Part shown: piece by piece, positions 36,401 through 49,734 of the stretch
Layout: each line of letters starts with the position of its first letter
Numbering within the stretch: the first letter of the stretch is position 1
Assembly: GCA_003117195.1 (NCBI GenBank)
Contig: BDSI01000008.1
Span: forward strand, 744,001 to 808,000
Direction of reading: 5' to 3'
DNA: 64,000 nucleotides
Origin: Eudorina sp. 2006-703-Eu-15
Lineage: Eukaryota > Chlorophyta > Chlorophyceae > Chlamydomonadales > Volvocaceae
Program-made: the position numbers and the translations under genes
Notes under the pieces: model-generated
The model's input: only the letters and a program-made list of their open reading frames with translations
Databases searched by the model: none
Told to the model about the DNA's origin: nothing

Positions 36401-39400
36401 CGGTGGTGAGGGCGGCGCCGGCGGTGGCAGCCCCGGCGCGGCAACCGGGCAGGCCGATGGCGCCGGAGCCGGCGGCTCGCTGCTGCCGTGCTGCGCGCCG
36501 ACCGCGCGAGTGGCCGCCTTCGTGTGGGCGGTGGTGCGACACATCGTCCCGAAGGCGCTCCTAGGGGATAGCCACAACCAAGGGTGAGTACAGTGTGCAA
36601 GGAACCTGCAACAGTGTGCAAGAAACCTGAGCCGCGAGAACAGAGTTGAATGGGTGGAGGCGGGGGCGGGGGCGGGGCGGGGGCGGGGGCGGGGGGGGCG
36701 GGGGCGGGGGCGGGGGCGGGGCGGGGGCGGGGGCGGGGGCGGGGGCGGGGGCGGGGGCGGGGCGGGGGCGGGGGCGGGGCGGGGGCGGGGGCGGGGGCGG
36801 GGGCGGGGGCGGGGGCGGGGGGCACCTGCCATCCCTCAGGTGGTCAATGTAGCTAACTAACCACGTCCCGCCAAACGTCCACACACGTCCATCCGCCGCT
36901 GAAGCGCCTCTCGGGTCCATCGTGCCGCGCCTTCGCTGCCCATGCCAGTATGTTCGCCACAGCAGCTGACGTGCGTGCTCCCCCTTCCGTTTCTAATACC
37001 ATATTCTTTCCCTCCCTCTTCCCCTCCGCCCCCATCGCGCTGCCCCCCTCGTCCGCCTGCCTCCCCTCCCTAGAGTCCTGCGGCGGGTGGTGCAGCGCTT
37101 CGTGGCCCTTCAGCGTCAGGACAACCTCACCGTCCACCTGGCCATGAGGGGGCTGAGGACGGGGGGCATGGAATGGCTGCCAAGGCCGGGGGCGGCGAGG
37201 GCGCGCGCCCAGGCCCAGGCCCAGGCCCAGGCCCAGGCCCAGGCCCAAGGGCCCCCAGGTCCTCCAGGTCCTCCAGGTCCTCCAGGTCCGCTGACGGAGA
37301 AGCAGGCGGAACGGCGCAGCGATGGGCCCTCCCCAGGCCAGGGACCCCAGCCCCAGCCCCGGCAGGCCAGCTGCTCCCGGGCTGGGCCACAAACCCGGGG
37401 CGAGGCGCAGACCGGCGCCCAGGCGCCAAATCAGCACCAGGCCCGGGCGCGCTCCCAACCCCAACGCCAGCCCCGGCCTCATCCCCAGCCGCAGCCGCAG
37501 CCGCAGCCGGGTGCCGCATTTGGGACCCCGCCGCCGCCCCAGCCCCGGATCCAGCCCCCGCCCCCGCCCCGGAGTTCGCCGCTCCCCTGCCCTCCTTCCC
37601 GCCACGAGGCTGACCAGCGCATGCTGGCCAGCTGGGTGTGGTGGCTGCTCCGAGACCTCACGGTGCCGCTGCTGAGGGCGCACTTTTACGTCACCGAGTC
37701 GGAGCCGTACAAACAGCAGGTACGGACAGTACGACCGATGGGCCGTGCGACCAAGGGGCCGTGCGGCATGTGTTGCATATGTCCACCCGCCCCACCCGCC
37801 CTGCTCAGGCAGTAGCGCAGCATGAATGTGTCTACCATTTTCCTGTATGGCATGCCTTACGTGCCCTGTGTCCCTCGAACCAGTCGGTTACCGTTGTACT
37901 GGCTCGGGTGAGGTTGAGTTTGCCATGTTATTTTCCCGCCTGCCCCCGCTGCCTCCCCTCTTCCCCCCACGCCCCCGGGCCCCTCCAGGTGTTCTACTAC
38001 CGGAAACCCGTTTGGAGCCGCATGCAGCAGGAGGCGCTGCGGGACCTGATCAGCAAGTGCCTGACGGTGGGTGGCTGGCTGGCTGGGTGGCTGGGCGAGC
38101 GAGGTATAGGAAATTGGTAGACATATTTATACTGCGCTGCTGCGGATGGGGAAGAGAAGGGTTGCCAATGGAGGGCTCGATCCAGCTCTGGATTCTGATC
38201 AGCTCGTGATCAGGTTCTGGATTCAGGGTCTTTCCGGGTCGTTCGCCAACCGATGTCAACCCACCTTGTTCGCACCTTGCTCGCCGCCCTTCCCCTTCCC
38301 CTTTCCCGCCCCGCCCCGGCATGCAGCCCATCCCCCGGCGCGAGGCGCACCGCCTGCTGACCCGCCGGTCGCTGGCCCCCGCCCGGCTGAGGCTGCTGCC
38401 CAAGATGGCGGGCATGCGCCCCATCGTCAACCTGGGGCGGCCCCTCAAGGTGACCTTCAAATGGAAGGCCAAGGCCAGGGCCCGAGGCAGGGCCGGGGCC
38501 AGGGGCAAGAGGGCCGCAAGGCCGACGGGCCTGGGTGCCGCTGCGGCTGGGGCGGGGCGACGGAAGACGCAGCCACCTGGCCAGGTCGCCGCGGCGGCGG
38601 CAGTAGCAACGACGGCTGGACGCGCAGCAGCGGGAGCTGCTGCGGTGGCGGCCGCGGCGGCGGTCCCGGCTGGTGCCACTGCTGGCATGGAAGTGGACGG
38701 GGAGGCGGCACGTGGCCCCGCCACGGCGGCCGCAGCCGCAGCGGCAGCGGCAGGAGCCGCGGCGGGGCCTTGCGGCGGAGAGGCGGAGGACTTGGGCGGC
38801 GGCGGGGCCGGTCGGAAGCGACCCGCGGGTCACCGAGGGGATCGGCGGCGGAAGGACGTCCTGACCTTTCGCAGCTTCAACCACGTGCTGCAGAATGCGC
38901 ACCTGGTGGGTGGCTGGGCGGGTGGCTCGTTGGCTGGGCGGGTGGCTGGGCCGGAGGGGTGAGACAGTGCAGTGCATGCCTGGGTGATTGGGTATTATTA
39001 TTCGGTGCTTGGGTGTACACTTGTGGGATGGTGGGTCCAATGAACGACGGCTCACTTGACGACATGAGCCGCGCGTTTCGGCTAGGATTACGTCCCCTGG
39101 ATCTTTGCAAGCAGGCTTCTTGGCAGGCAGCGGGGCGCTTTGCCCACCATACCAGTTCGCATAATCCGGCAGCCCCACCCGCCTGGTCACTCATATATTT
39201 TCCTCTGGCGCCCTCCCCCTCCTCGTTGCTCTGGCAGCCAGTTCAGTTCGCCCATGTCTACCAATTTGGAATTACTCCAACGCTTCCGGCCCTCAATCAT
39301 CTCAGTTCATCCTTGCCTACCAATTTCCTATACCCCCTCCCGCCCCCTTGACCCCCGCGCGTCAGGCATTTAAATCTTCCCTGGAGCGACAGCCCGGCTC

Positions 39401-42400
39401 CCTGGGCTCCTCCGTGTTTGGACTGGACGGCATCTACGGGGCCTATGCGCCGTTCGTGCGGGCGTGGAGGGAGGCGGCGGGGGCGCAGATCCCCCCCATG
39501 CCGCCGCCGCCGCCGCCGCAGCGGCCGCGGGGCCGGTGGTGGCTGCGCGGCCGCCCCGCGGGTCTCGAGCTCCACGGCGCGCATGGGCAGCTGCCGGGGC
39601 GTCCCTGGAGTCGGCCTCTGAAGCGCCAGGGGCTGCTGCGGCCCTTGAACGCGGTGCAGAAGCAGCTTTCGGGGCGGCAGCGGCTCGTTGACCGCAACCT
39701 GCCGCCGGAGGGTCAGGCGCAGCTGAGGGGGCAGCAGCAGCAGCGGGGGACCAGGCGGGAGCAGCGGGGGCGGCCACCGCCGCCGCCGCAACAGCAGCAG
39801 CAGCAGCAGCAACAGCTGCAGGAGGAGGTGGAGGAGGAGGAAGGCCTGCGAGGGCGAGCTGTGGGGATGGGAGGCCAGGGAGGCGAAGCGGCAAGGGGAG
39901 GGGCCGGCAGGCCCCACGGACCTGGTCAGGGAACTGCGGCCGCCGCGACGGCGACGGCAGGGGCAGCGGAGATTGCTGTGGACGGCGCCGAGGAGGGGGC
40001 TTCAGCAGACGTTCCTCGAGCCGCATCCCTCACAGCAATGGCCGCAGCCACAGCCACGGCCATGGCCGCAGCCACCGCCGCAACGGCAATAGGACGAGTA
40101 GGGGCGGCAGAGGCAGCAGAGGCAGGCATGCCGACGGCAGCGGCCGCGGCTGCTGACGGAGGCGGCGGCAGCGCTGCAGCGCTGCACCCTCCGGCTCCTG
40201 CGACGAATGCGGCTGTGGGCATCGGTGGGGCTGCCGCTGCCGCTGCGGCTGCCGCTGCGGCTGCTGCTGGGGGTCATGACGGCGGCGGTAACTGCCGAGG
40301 GGGTGCTGTTGGCGGGGCTCAACAGACGCGGGCACACCCGGCCGGCCCCCGCCGCCGCCGCCGCCGGCGTGCCCGCCGCATCGTCGCCCTCGCCGCCCGT
40401 CATGGTGGTGCGGATGCTGCCCACCCGCCAGCTCCCACCGGCGGCACCCGGAAACGTCCCCGGGAGCCGGACCCTGGCGCCGGGTCCCGCCTCGTCCCGC
40501 GCCCAGACACATCCTCCTCCCAAGGGAAGTACACACACCAACACTCACACCAGGTCAGACCTGGTTCGCGCGACGTAGACATGGACGTGGACGTAGACAT
40601 GGGCGTGGATATAGACGTGGACGCGGACATGCCACCGCCGCCCCCACGGCGACGTCGGCGGCTCAGCGCTCCCGGGCCCATGGATCGCCGGCAGGGCGCA
40701 GCAGCAGCAGCACTAGCAGCAGTAGCAGCAGGAGCCGTAGCAGCAGTGGGAGCGGCCGGAGCGGTAGCAGCAGTAGCAGCACCCGGGGCTGGGAACCTGG
40801 CCAGCTCGGCTCGACGCTGGCCGGCGGCGGCGGTGGCGACGGCGGCCAGGGGCAGTCTGCCGCGGCCCCCCCAGCTGCCGCCCGTGTACCTGGTGTGTGC
40901 TGACATCACCAAGGCGTACGACAGTGTACTGCAGGCTCGTTTGATGGCGCTGGTGGAGCCGCTGATCGACCAGCAGGACTACCTCATCGTGAGGGGAGGT
41001 GGGTGGGGTGGGGGTGGGGTGGGGTGGGGGTGGGGGGGTGGGGGGTGGGGTGGGGAGCGGTTTGCGGTTGAAAGGACGAAACAACCACAGGAAGAACACG
41101 TCCAGAACGAACACGGATGAATCGAGAACACGTTGACGGAGTAGGATACGATACTGCATGGATACTGCACGCCATGCCATGGGACGGAATCGTGGGTGCC
41201 GGCTGACGGGTGGGAGGTGTGGGGCGACGGGTCCCGGTTTGGGCTTTAGTGTGCTGTTAGTTGGTTCTGTTAGTTTTACTTCGTTAGGTAGTGAAAGCAG
41301 ACCAGCGGGGTCAGACGACGTGGCGGGGGAACGGGTTGTGACTGCCCATGCGGAGGGTTCGGTGACACTCCAACGCGAACACCCAGCCAGCCAGCCAGCC
41401 AGCCGGTGATAGCGCTGAGATCCAGCGCTTCGCCCCCTCCGCCCCGCCCCGCCCTCCTCCCCCTCCCCCTCCCCCGCGGCCCCCAGTTGAGGTGAGCCCC
41501 AGTGTGGGCCTGCACGGTGTCCGTACCCGAGCCTGCCACACCGCCCACCCTGGAGCCCGCACCTACCCGGGCTACCCTGCCTGGCTGGCGGCCAACCGGG
41601 CCCAGTTCTTCAACACCATCTTCATGGACAAGGTGGATGTGGGGATTAAGCAACGAGTGATTGTGTCGCGATTTCGCTTCTTTATTGACAAATGGGGTAT
41701 GCGGTGGGGGTAGGATTGACAAATGGGGTATGCGGTGGGGGTAGGGGCTAGGTAGCCCATGGACTTCCTTTGGGGTGCTTCATCCGACGGCCCGGATCAT
41801 ACGTGCATACCCCTCCGATTCGCATCTGCCCCTCCTGGCTTTTGCTCTGGCAGCAGCGGAGTTTGGATATGTCTACCAGTTCGCATCTGCCCCTCCTGGC
41901 TTCCTGCCCTTCCTTGCGCCGCCCCTCCACCGTTGCCATCTCGAATCACCCGGTGACCCTCCCTGCAGCTGCCCCAGCAGCGGCCCGTGCGGCGGGACGA
42001 CGTGGTGGCGCTGCTGCGGTCCGCGCTGGCGGACAACCTGATGAAGCTGGGGCGGACCTGGTACCGACAGACCACCGGCATCGCGCAGGTGGGGGGGGGG
42101 AACAGAGGGAAGGGAGGGAGGGGTATAGGAAATTGGCAGACAAATACAAACTGCGCAGCTGCCAGAGCAAAAGCCAGAAGGGGCAGATGCAATTCGGAGG
42201 GTTACGAGGGAGGGAGGGGGGAAGGGAGGAACTTGAGGGAACTTAGTTACGGGTTGCGCATGGGATTGGCTCCGACAGCTTGCGCCGGGGCCGGAGGCAA
42301 TTCAGGTTACCAAGTCACATAAAGTACCTGTACACAGCAGCGAGGTCACGACATCGCAATCCAATAAAGGAGGCGCAGGGCGTCGGTCTGCCCGTCCGGT

Positions 42401-45400
42401 GTTCTGTGGCGCACTGTGCACAGCTCGCGCCGCCAGGCTTTGCTGGGTATCAAGGCAGGGATTGTCCACTTCCGGCCCCCTTGGTGGCAGCTGAGAGCGC
42501 GCGGAGCGGCGGGACAGCTGTACACGTGGGTTGTGCCGGGGGTCTGCGTCGTACCTGCAAAGTACCAAAGCTCCGAACCAAGTCGCGTCCCCTGCGCCCC
42601 TACGCTCGTCCCGCGCGACGTGCACCCCGTACATCCCCAGGGCTCCGTCGCGTCCTCCCTGCTGTGCTCCCTCTACATGGCTTCCCTGGAGCGAGAGCAC
42701 CTGCTGCCGCTGCTGCCCCGGCCGGCCGCGGGACCGACAGCGCCCGCCCCAGTGGGGGGACCCGCAGGGCTACCTCGGGAAGGAGGTCAACCCGGGGGAC
42801 CTCGGGGGCAGACACACGGGGGGTCGGCGGCTGCGGCCAGACTGCCGGCTGTAGTAGGAGCCGGGCAGCAGCAGCAGCAGCCACTGCAGCAGCAGCCGCT
42901 ACAGCCGCCGCCGCTACAGCCGCCGCCGCAGCAGCAGGAGCAGCAGCAGCAGGAAGCTGAGGGGATGAAGCGGCGTGGTCGGCGCGGAGGTCGGCAGGCG
43001 AAGCGGCGGGAGATGAGGCGGCTCCGCCAGGCCCCCATCCCACCTGGGGGAGTACGGCAGCAGCCACCGGTGCACGCGGGTCCCAATGCTGCGCCGTCGG
43101 CGCCGCCTCGGCTGCCGCCGACAAATGCGACGCCCGCCGGACATCCGGGCACCGGACCTCCGACCCGCCGGCCGCCGCCGCCGCCGCAGCTTCCGGCGCT
43201 GGCCCTGTACTGCCCGCCGCCACACCTCAACTTCTCTGCCGCCGCCGCCGCCGGGGCTGCGGGATCAACCTCCGCCGCCGCCACCGCCGCCGCCGCCGCC
43301 GCAGCAGCAGCAGCAGCGATGGCCACCTCCAGCGTGCTTGACACCCCTAGAGCCTCCGGAGGCCGGGGATCTGGGAGCCAGAGTGCGTCGTGCGGACTGA
43401 CTGCGCTAGCCGCCGCGTTGAGTGCCGCCGCGGCCGCCGCCACCCTCACCGGCAGCGCGAGCTTCAGCGGCGGCGGCGGCGGCGGCGGCCATGGCGGCTC
43501 GCGTCAGTCACCCTTGGGGCAACGGGGCACCGCCTCCGTGGGGATGGCGAGTCCGCTGGGGTCCGGCGATGCGGTCGGGCGCGTGGGCCCTGGATCTGGA
43601 TCCAAGTCGAGATCCACGCCGGGCCCAGATTCCGGATCTAAATCCGTCGGCGGGTCACGTGGAGGCGCAGCTTTACTTCAGGTGGCGGCGGCGGCGGAGG
43701 TGCGTAGGGTGGCGCCCGTGGCGGCCCTCGCGGTGGCCATAGCAGCGACCGCCGCAACGGCGGCGGTGAGTATGACGTGTACGACATGTACGGGTACGGA
43801 GCGCGAGCCCTCTGGAGCTCTCCGCTCCGACCTGCTCCCCGCGGCCGCCGTCGAAACCGCGACAACAGCTGCGGAGACGGCAGGAGCCGCCGAGCCGGTA
43901 TCGGAGCGCCCGGCGTTCGTACGGCAACAGCGGGCTGCTCCGACGACGCCGATGGGCCTGCTACAGCCGGTTCAGGAGCTCATCGGGGCGAGCGTCCTGG
44001 CCTCGCTGCTTCAGCTTCAGCTTCCGCTGCCTCTGCCGCAGCAGCAACAGACGTCCCCTGGGTATGGGACGCCGGGGGCCTCGCCGGCGGCGCAGCTTCT
44101 TGCAGCGCCGCCGCGGCAGCCCCGGGAGCAGCCGCCGCCGCCGCCGCCGCCCGCGACCTCCCATCCGGCAGCCGTGCCGGCGGACCGGACACCGGGGGCG
44201 ACCGAGCGGGCTGTTGGTGGCGCGGCACTTCTTGGGGATGGTGGGTCCAACGCAACACCTGGCGACCGCGGCGAAGATGGTGCGTTTCATACGATGAGCA
44301 AGCACCCCGCAGTACCGGTGGCAGGGGAACGCGGGGCGGCGGCGGTGGCAATGCACTCGGTCCGGTGGACGCATATCCCTGGTGCTGGTGCTGGCGGCGG
44401 CGGCGGCGGCGGCGGTGGTGGAGGCGGCGGCGGTGGGCACGATGGGCTTGGTAACGAGGACTCGCCGGTGACGGCAGCGGCGGCGGAGCGGCGGACGCCG
44501 GCCGGCCCGGAGTGTAGCCAGGCGCCTGACGGTGCCGACCCACGGGTCGGCGGTGACCAACGGGTCGGCGTCACTGCCTCGCGGCTCCCGGGCCTGCCGC
44601 ACTCGGCGGTGCCGGACAGCAGGGCGTCCGTGGTCGCGTCGGCGCCGTACGGAAAGCAGTACAGGACCGCCGGTGGCCCCCGGCTGGCGGTAGCGGTAGG
44701 GGCGACGCCCCTGCGGCGATGTCCGTTGGCGCTGTCACAGTCGCAATCTCAGTCGCAGATCCAGCAGTCGCAAGCCCAGCCCTATCCCCAGCCCCAGCAA
44801 CCCCAGGAGCAAGCCAGGCCCCCCCCGCCGCACCCGAACCCGAGCCCGAACCCGAACCCGCAGCAGCACCCGCAGCAGCACCCACAGCAGCCTCCGGCAG
44901 ATGCGGCCTCATCTCAGGGAACTGACGGGCAGGGGGAGTCGTCTGCTGGTGCTCTGGCCATGCAGCCGCTGGGCGCAGATGTGCAGCAGCACGGCCACGC
45001 TGCCGCGCTGGGGCAGCTACAGCCGCTGGGGCAGCTACAGCCGCTGGGGCAGCTACAGCCGCTAGGGCAGCTACAGCCGCTGGGACAGCTACAGCCGCGG
45101 GGCCCCGACCCGGCCGCGACACCCCGCCGGGGCTTGCTGCCGGGGACTCCCTGGGTGGAGATGGAGGTGGGGCTGGAGATGGCGCCCACGCAGCCGCTCG
45201 TTGCCGGCCCGGCGGCGCAGCAGGCAGGCACAAGAGCAGGCGCGGGCGAGATGGCGACAGCTGCGCGAGGAGATCGCGACATCGACCACAGCAGCGGCGG
45301 CGGCGGCGGCGGGAGTGGCGGCGGCGATGTTGATCAGAGTGCGGCCGTTGCGGGCAGCGGCGGCGGTGATGACGGCGGCGACGGCGGCCCCGTGGACGCC

Positions 45401-48400
45401 GCGGCGCAGGCGGCGGCCGAGGTGGGCGCGACGCAGGCGCCCTCCGTGCCGCCATCGCAGCTGCCCTCCGTGCCGCCCAGCATCGTCCCGCTCAGCGCCG
45501 TCTTTCCGCCCAGTGCTGCGTTGATCCTGGAGACACCGCTGCAGCTGCAGGTGCAAGAGGTGCAGATGCAGATGCCGGCGCAGGTGCAGGATGTCCAGAT
45601 GCAGGACGTCCATTTCCAAGACGTCCAATTGCAAGATGTCCAGTTGCAGGGCGTTCAGTTGCAGGTGCAAGAGGTCCAGGCGATGGGCACTGGGAGCGCT
45701 GGCGGCCAGGGCCCGCTCCAGTCGCAGCCGCAGCCGCAGCCGCAGCCATTGCCCTCCCCGCCGCCGACACAGGAGCCGCAGGAGCCACCCCGGCCGCAGC
45801 AGCTCCCACTTCCGCTTCCACTGCACATCCCAATGCACCCGCAGCCGCCCGCACCGCAACCGCCGCGGCACCAGCCACTCTCACACTCGCCGTCGCGGGA
45901 GTCGCAGCACGGAAGGGGCAACACGACGCCACATGCGAGTGTGAGTGTCCCATGGGTCGGCATGGGACCATCGCACGTCGGCGCACCGACGCGGCTGCTG
46001 CTGCCGCCGCCCCTCATCGGCAGTGAGGCCCTGGAGGACGGGGTCCCGCCCCTCCCTGGACTGGCGCCCGGGGGGCTCCTGCCGTTGTGGCCGCCACAGG
46101 CCAGCCCAGTGGAGTCGCCCCAGGGCGTCTGCACCGGGGTCGGGGCGGCTGCCGCCGCAGCCACAGAACCCGGGAACCGGGACCCGCCGCAGGGCGCTGA
46201 GGTAACAGGCGGCGGAGGCGGCAGCGGCGGAGGCGGCAGCGGCGGAGGCGGCAGCGGCGGCGGCGGCAGCGGCGGCGGGGGTGAGATTGGCGAAGGAGGG
46301 GGAGCAGGCCGGCGCTGGGCGGAAGGGAACCAGCCGGACGAGGGCCCTGGACCGGGCCCCGGTCCTGGCGGCCGGCGTGCTCCCTCCACCAGCCCCAGCC
46401 CCAGCTCCAGCCCCAGCGTCATGATAATTTCGAGTTCCGCGGCGACGTCGGCAACCACCACGACCGCCACCGGCACCACTGCAACGGCCACCGCGGCGCC
46501 GGGCCGCCGCGGCCGCCGCTCAGCCGCGAGCACCGGCAGTGGCGGCAGTGGCGGCGGCGGCGGCGGCGGCTCGGTGATCAGCATTGGCAGCAGCAGCGAC
46601 AGCGACAGCGACGGTGAGGGACCACGAGGAGTAGCAGCGTCAGGAGGAGGAGGAGGGCGAGGAGGCGGAAGAGCGGCAGGAGGAGGGGGCTATGGCCACG
46701 CGCTGTTCTTCACGGCAGAAGACGAAGAGGCGGCGCCTGACCTGCGCCTCAATCTAGAGGAGGGCCTTATGTCGCCGTACACGACGGCGCCAGGAGGGGC
46801 CCGGGGCGACGAGAGGGACGCTGGGTTTGGGCGGCAGGCTGAGATCGGCCAACGTCTGCCTGGAGGCAGGATGGGGGCTGTCGGTGGGTCGCCGGCGTTT
46901 TGGGACTGGCCTGGCGGTGGCGGAGCCGGCGATGCGGATGGTACGGCGCCGGCTGACCCATGGGTCGCGGCTATGATGCAGGCGGCGGTGATGGAAGTGG
47001 AGGTCATTGACCTCGTCGACAGCCCGGTGTCGGACCAGGCCGGCGGAACGGGCGCTGCTGCGGGGCTCGAGTGTGGTGCTGACCCGTGGGTCGCTGGTAA
47101 TGCCGACCCGTGGGTCGAGGGTGGCGCCCCGGCGTTGCCGCTCACGCTGCTACAGCCGCAGTCTCAGGCCGGACGAATGTCCCACGGAGCTGCGGGGGGT
47201 ACGACCCCGCGTGAGGATGACGAGGGCGGCCTGCCGGCGGCCGACGACAACATCCTCAGCTTACGTGTACGACACTCGCTGCCGCCGCCGCTGCCGCTGT
47301 CGTTCCTGTGGCCGCGGGGGCCGTCGGCTCAGGGCGCAAGTCCGCCTTGGCACCAGCAGCAGGAGCAGGAGGAGCAGCAGCAGCAGCAGCAGCGGGAGGA
47401 GCAGCAGCATCGGGGACGAGAGGCGCAGGCACAGCAGGAGGAGAGGGAGGAACAGGAGGAGGAGCAGCGGCGGCGGCACGCGGCGCAGGAGCAGGAGGCG
47501 CAGCCACAGCTACAGGGGCGGCAAGGGCAGCACGTAGCCGCAGCGCAGGCGGGGTCGGCCCGGGCAGAAACCCTTCGCCCCGGTTCTGGGGCCGGGGTGC
47601 TACAGCCTGACGGTGATACACAACCGTGGGCTGTAGCTCTTCTGTCCCCGCCGTTGCCACTCCGACCCGTAGCGGGCTCGGGGCCCATCGCGGCCACACC
47701 GCCTGGCGCGCCTTGCCCCGCGCCCATTCGCCCTGACGATGCCGCCGCCGCCGCCACCGCGGCTGTCGCCGCTGCCACTCAGCCCCTGGCTGATGAGTTC
47801 ATGGCGGCCACTCAGCCGCTGCCGGGTCGGGCACTGGCAGGGCTGGCGACGACGATGGCGGCGGGCGCGGCGGCCGCGGCGCCGGCGGGAGCGGCGCGGA
47901 CACTGACTGCCGCCCCTGGAGCGGGCGCTGCGGCACACGTGCCCACGCAGGTCGTGGGCTCGCCTGCCAGCTCGGATGCGGCGGCCACCACCATTCACGG
48001 TGCTCGTGCTGGTGACGGTGGTGGCATTGGCGAGGGTTATGACGGTGGCACTGCGGCCGCCGGTGCCGTCGGCACCCACACCTTGATTGTGGTGGGAACG
48101 GATCCCGTGCAGGAACTCTGTCCGCTCCCGCCGCCGCCGCCGCCGCCGCCGTACCTGCCAACCTCGACTCCCCTGGTCGTCCAAAGCTATCCCCCGACCG
48201 CGACGGACGAAGTAGACATGGCGGGCAGCTCCCTGCGGTACGCGCCCACGCAGGCGCTCAGTACGGCAGCGGTGGACGGGCGGAGGGCGGCGGCGGTACA
48301 GCCGTACACAGCCACTCAGCCGGTGGCGACCGAGGGCCGACCGCGGCCGGGGGCTGCGATGCCGGGAGCCGGAGGGGAAGGAGAGCCGCTGCCTGGCCGT

Positions 48401-49703
48401 GAGGGCCCGCAGGAGCAGGCCGGGGAGGAGGGCGAGGAGGCGGAGGCGGAGGAGGAGGCAGCGGCGGAGGCAGCGGCTGAGGCGGAGGCGGAGGAGGAGG
48501 TAGAGCAGCACCTCGGAAGGCTGCAAGGGGTCTGGACAGCCACTCAGATCGTGGCAGCCACGCAGCCCCTGACTCAGATCCTGGCCCAGACTCAGACCCA
48601 GCCCCAGACTCAGCAGATCCTGGCCCAGACTCAGACCCCCGAGACCGCGCAGCCGCTGCTCCACCCCGCAGGCAGGCGCCAGGTCCCGGTGCCGCAGATC
48701 CCGCAGCAGCAGCAGCAGCAGCAGCAGTACCCGCCGCCGCCGCCGCCGCAGCTGTCGCAGCTGCAGCCGCAGCCGCCGCACCTGCAGCCCGTCCCACCGC
48801 TCGGGCTCGGACCCTGGTCGTTGCTGCTGCCCCCCACGCAGCCGGCCCCGCACAACCCCACCACCGCCGCCGCACCCGCCACCCAACCTCTGGGCCAGGT
48901 GTGTACGGCAGCGCCAGTGGGCGCGCCGGCGGCGGCGGCCGGGACGGTGGCGGCGGCGGCGGTCCCGCTCCGGGATACGTCTGCAGGGGCCGCAGCGGCC
49001 TCAGCGGCCCCCGGCGGCGCTGCAGCTTCCGTACCGACCGGCAGCGGCGGCGCGTCTTTGTGCTGCGGCTACAGCGACGAGGACGTGTGGCTGCGGGTGG
49101 CCCGTGGGTCGGTGCCGGGTGGCGGCGGCGGCGGCGGTGGCGGCCGCGGAGGCGGAGGCGGGGACGCCAGGGAGGGCAGTGGGCTCGATGGCACCCCCGC
49201 CCATGCGCACTTGCCGGCGACCCACCTGCTTCATCACCATCACCATCACCAGCAGCAGCAGCAGCAACAGCAGCAACAGCAGCAGCGGCGGCAGCAGCAG
49301 CAACACCAACAGCGCCTTGATCACCAGCAGCAGCACACCCACCAGCACCAACAACTGGAGGTGGAGGTGATGTCCGCCGCCGCTGACGCGGGCGCTGGAG
49401 TCCTCGGCGCGGCTGCGGCCGGAGCGGCGGGAGAAGGCGCAACCCCTGCGGCCGACGCCGCTGCGGCCATCATCGCCACCACCGCCGACGCCGCCGCCGA
49501 CGCAATGGAGGTGGACTCGTCGGGGACTGGGATGGCCGCTCCTGAAGGGCGTCACGGAGGAGGACTCGAAGGCGGCTGTACGGCAGCAGCGTCACCAGCG
49601 GCGGCCGTGACGCCGCCCTCAGCGACATCGCCCCCAGCGGCGGCACGCTCCGCCGCCGCCGGGGCTGGGCTCCGGCGCGTCGGACCGCCGCCGCCGCCGC
49701 TGG

Positions 49704-49734
<31 letters not shown>

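Noticed and set aside
40868..41000. TERT region as a retrotransposon RT
   Set aside because: TEN, T2, CP, QFP, T and CTE motifs around the RT core are specific to telomerase. The separate LINE RT at 61-64 kb looks clearly different.
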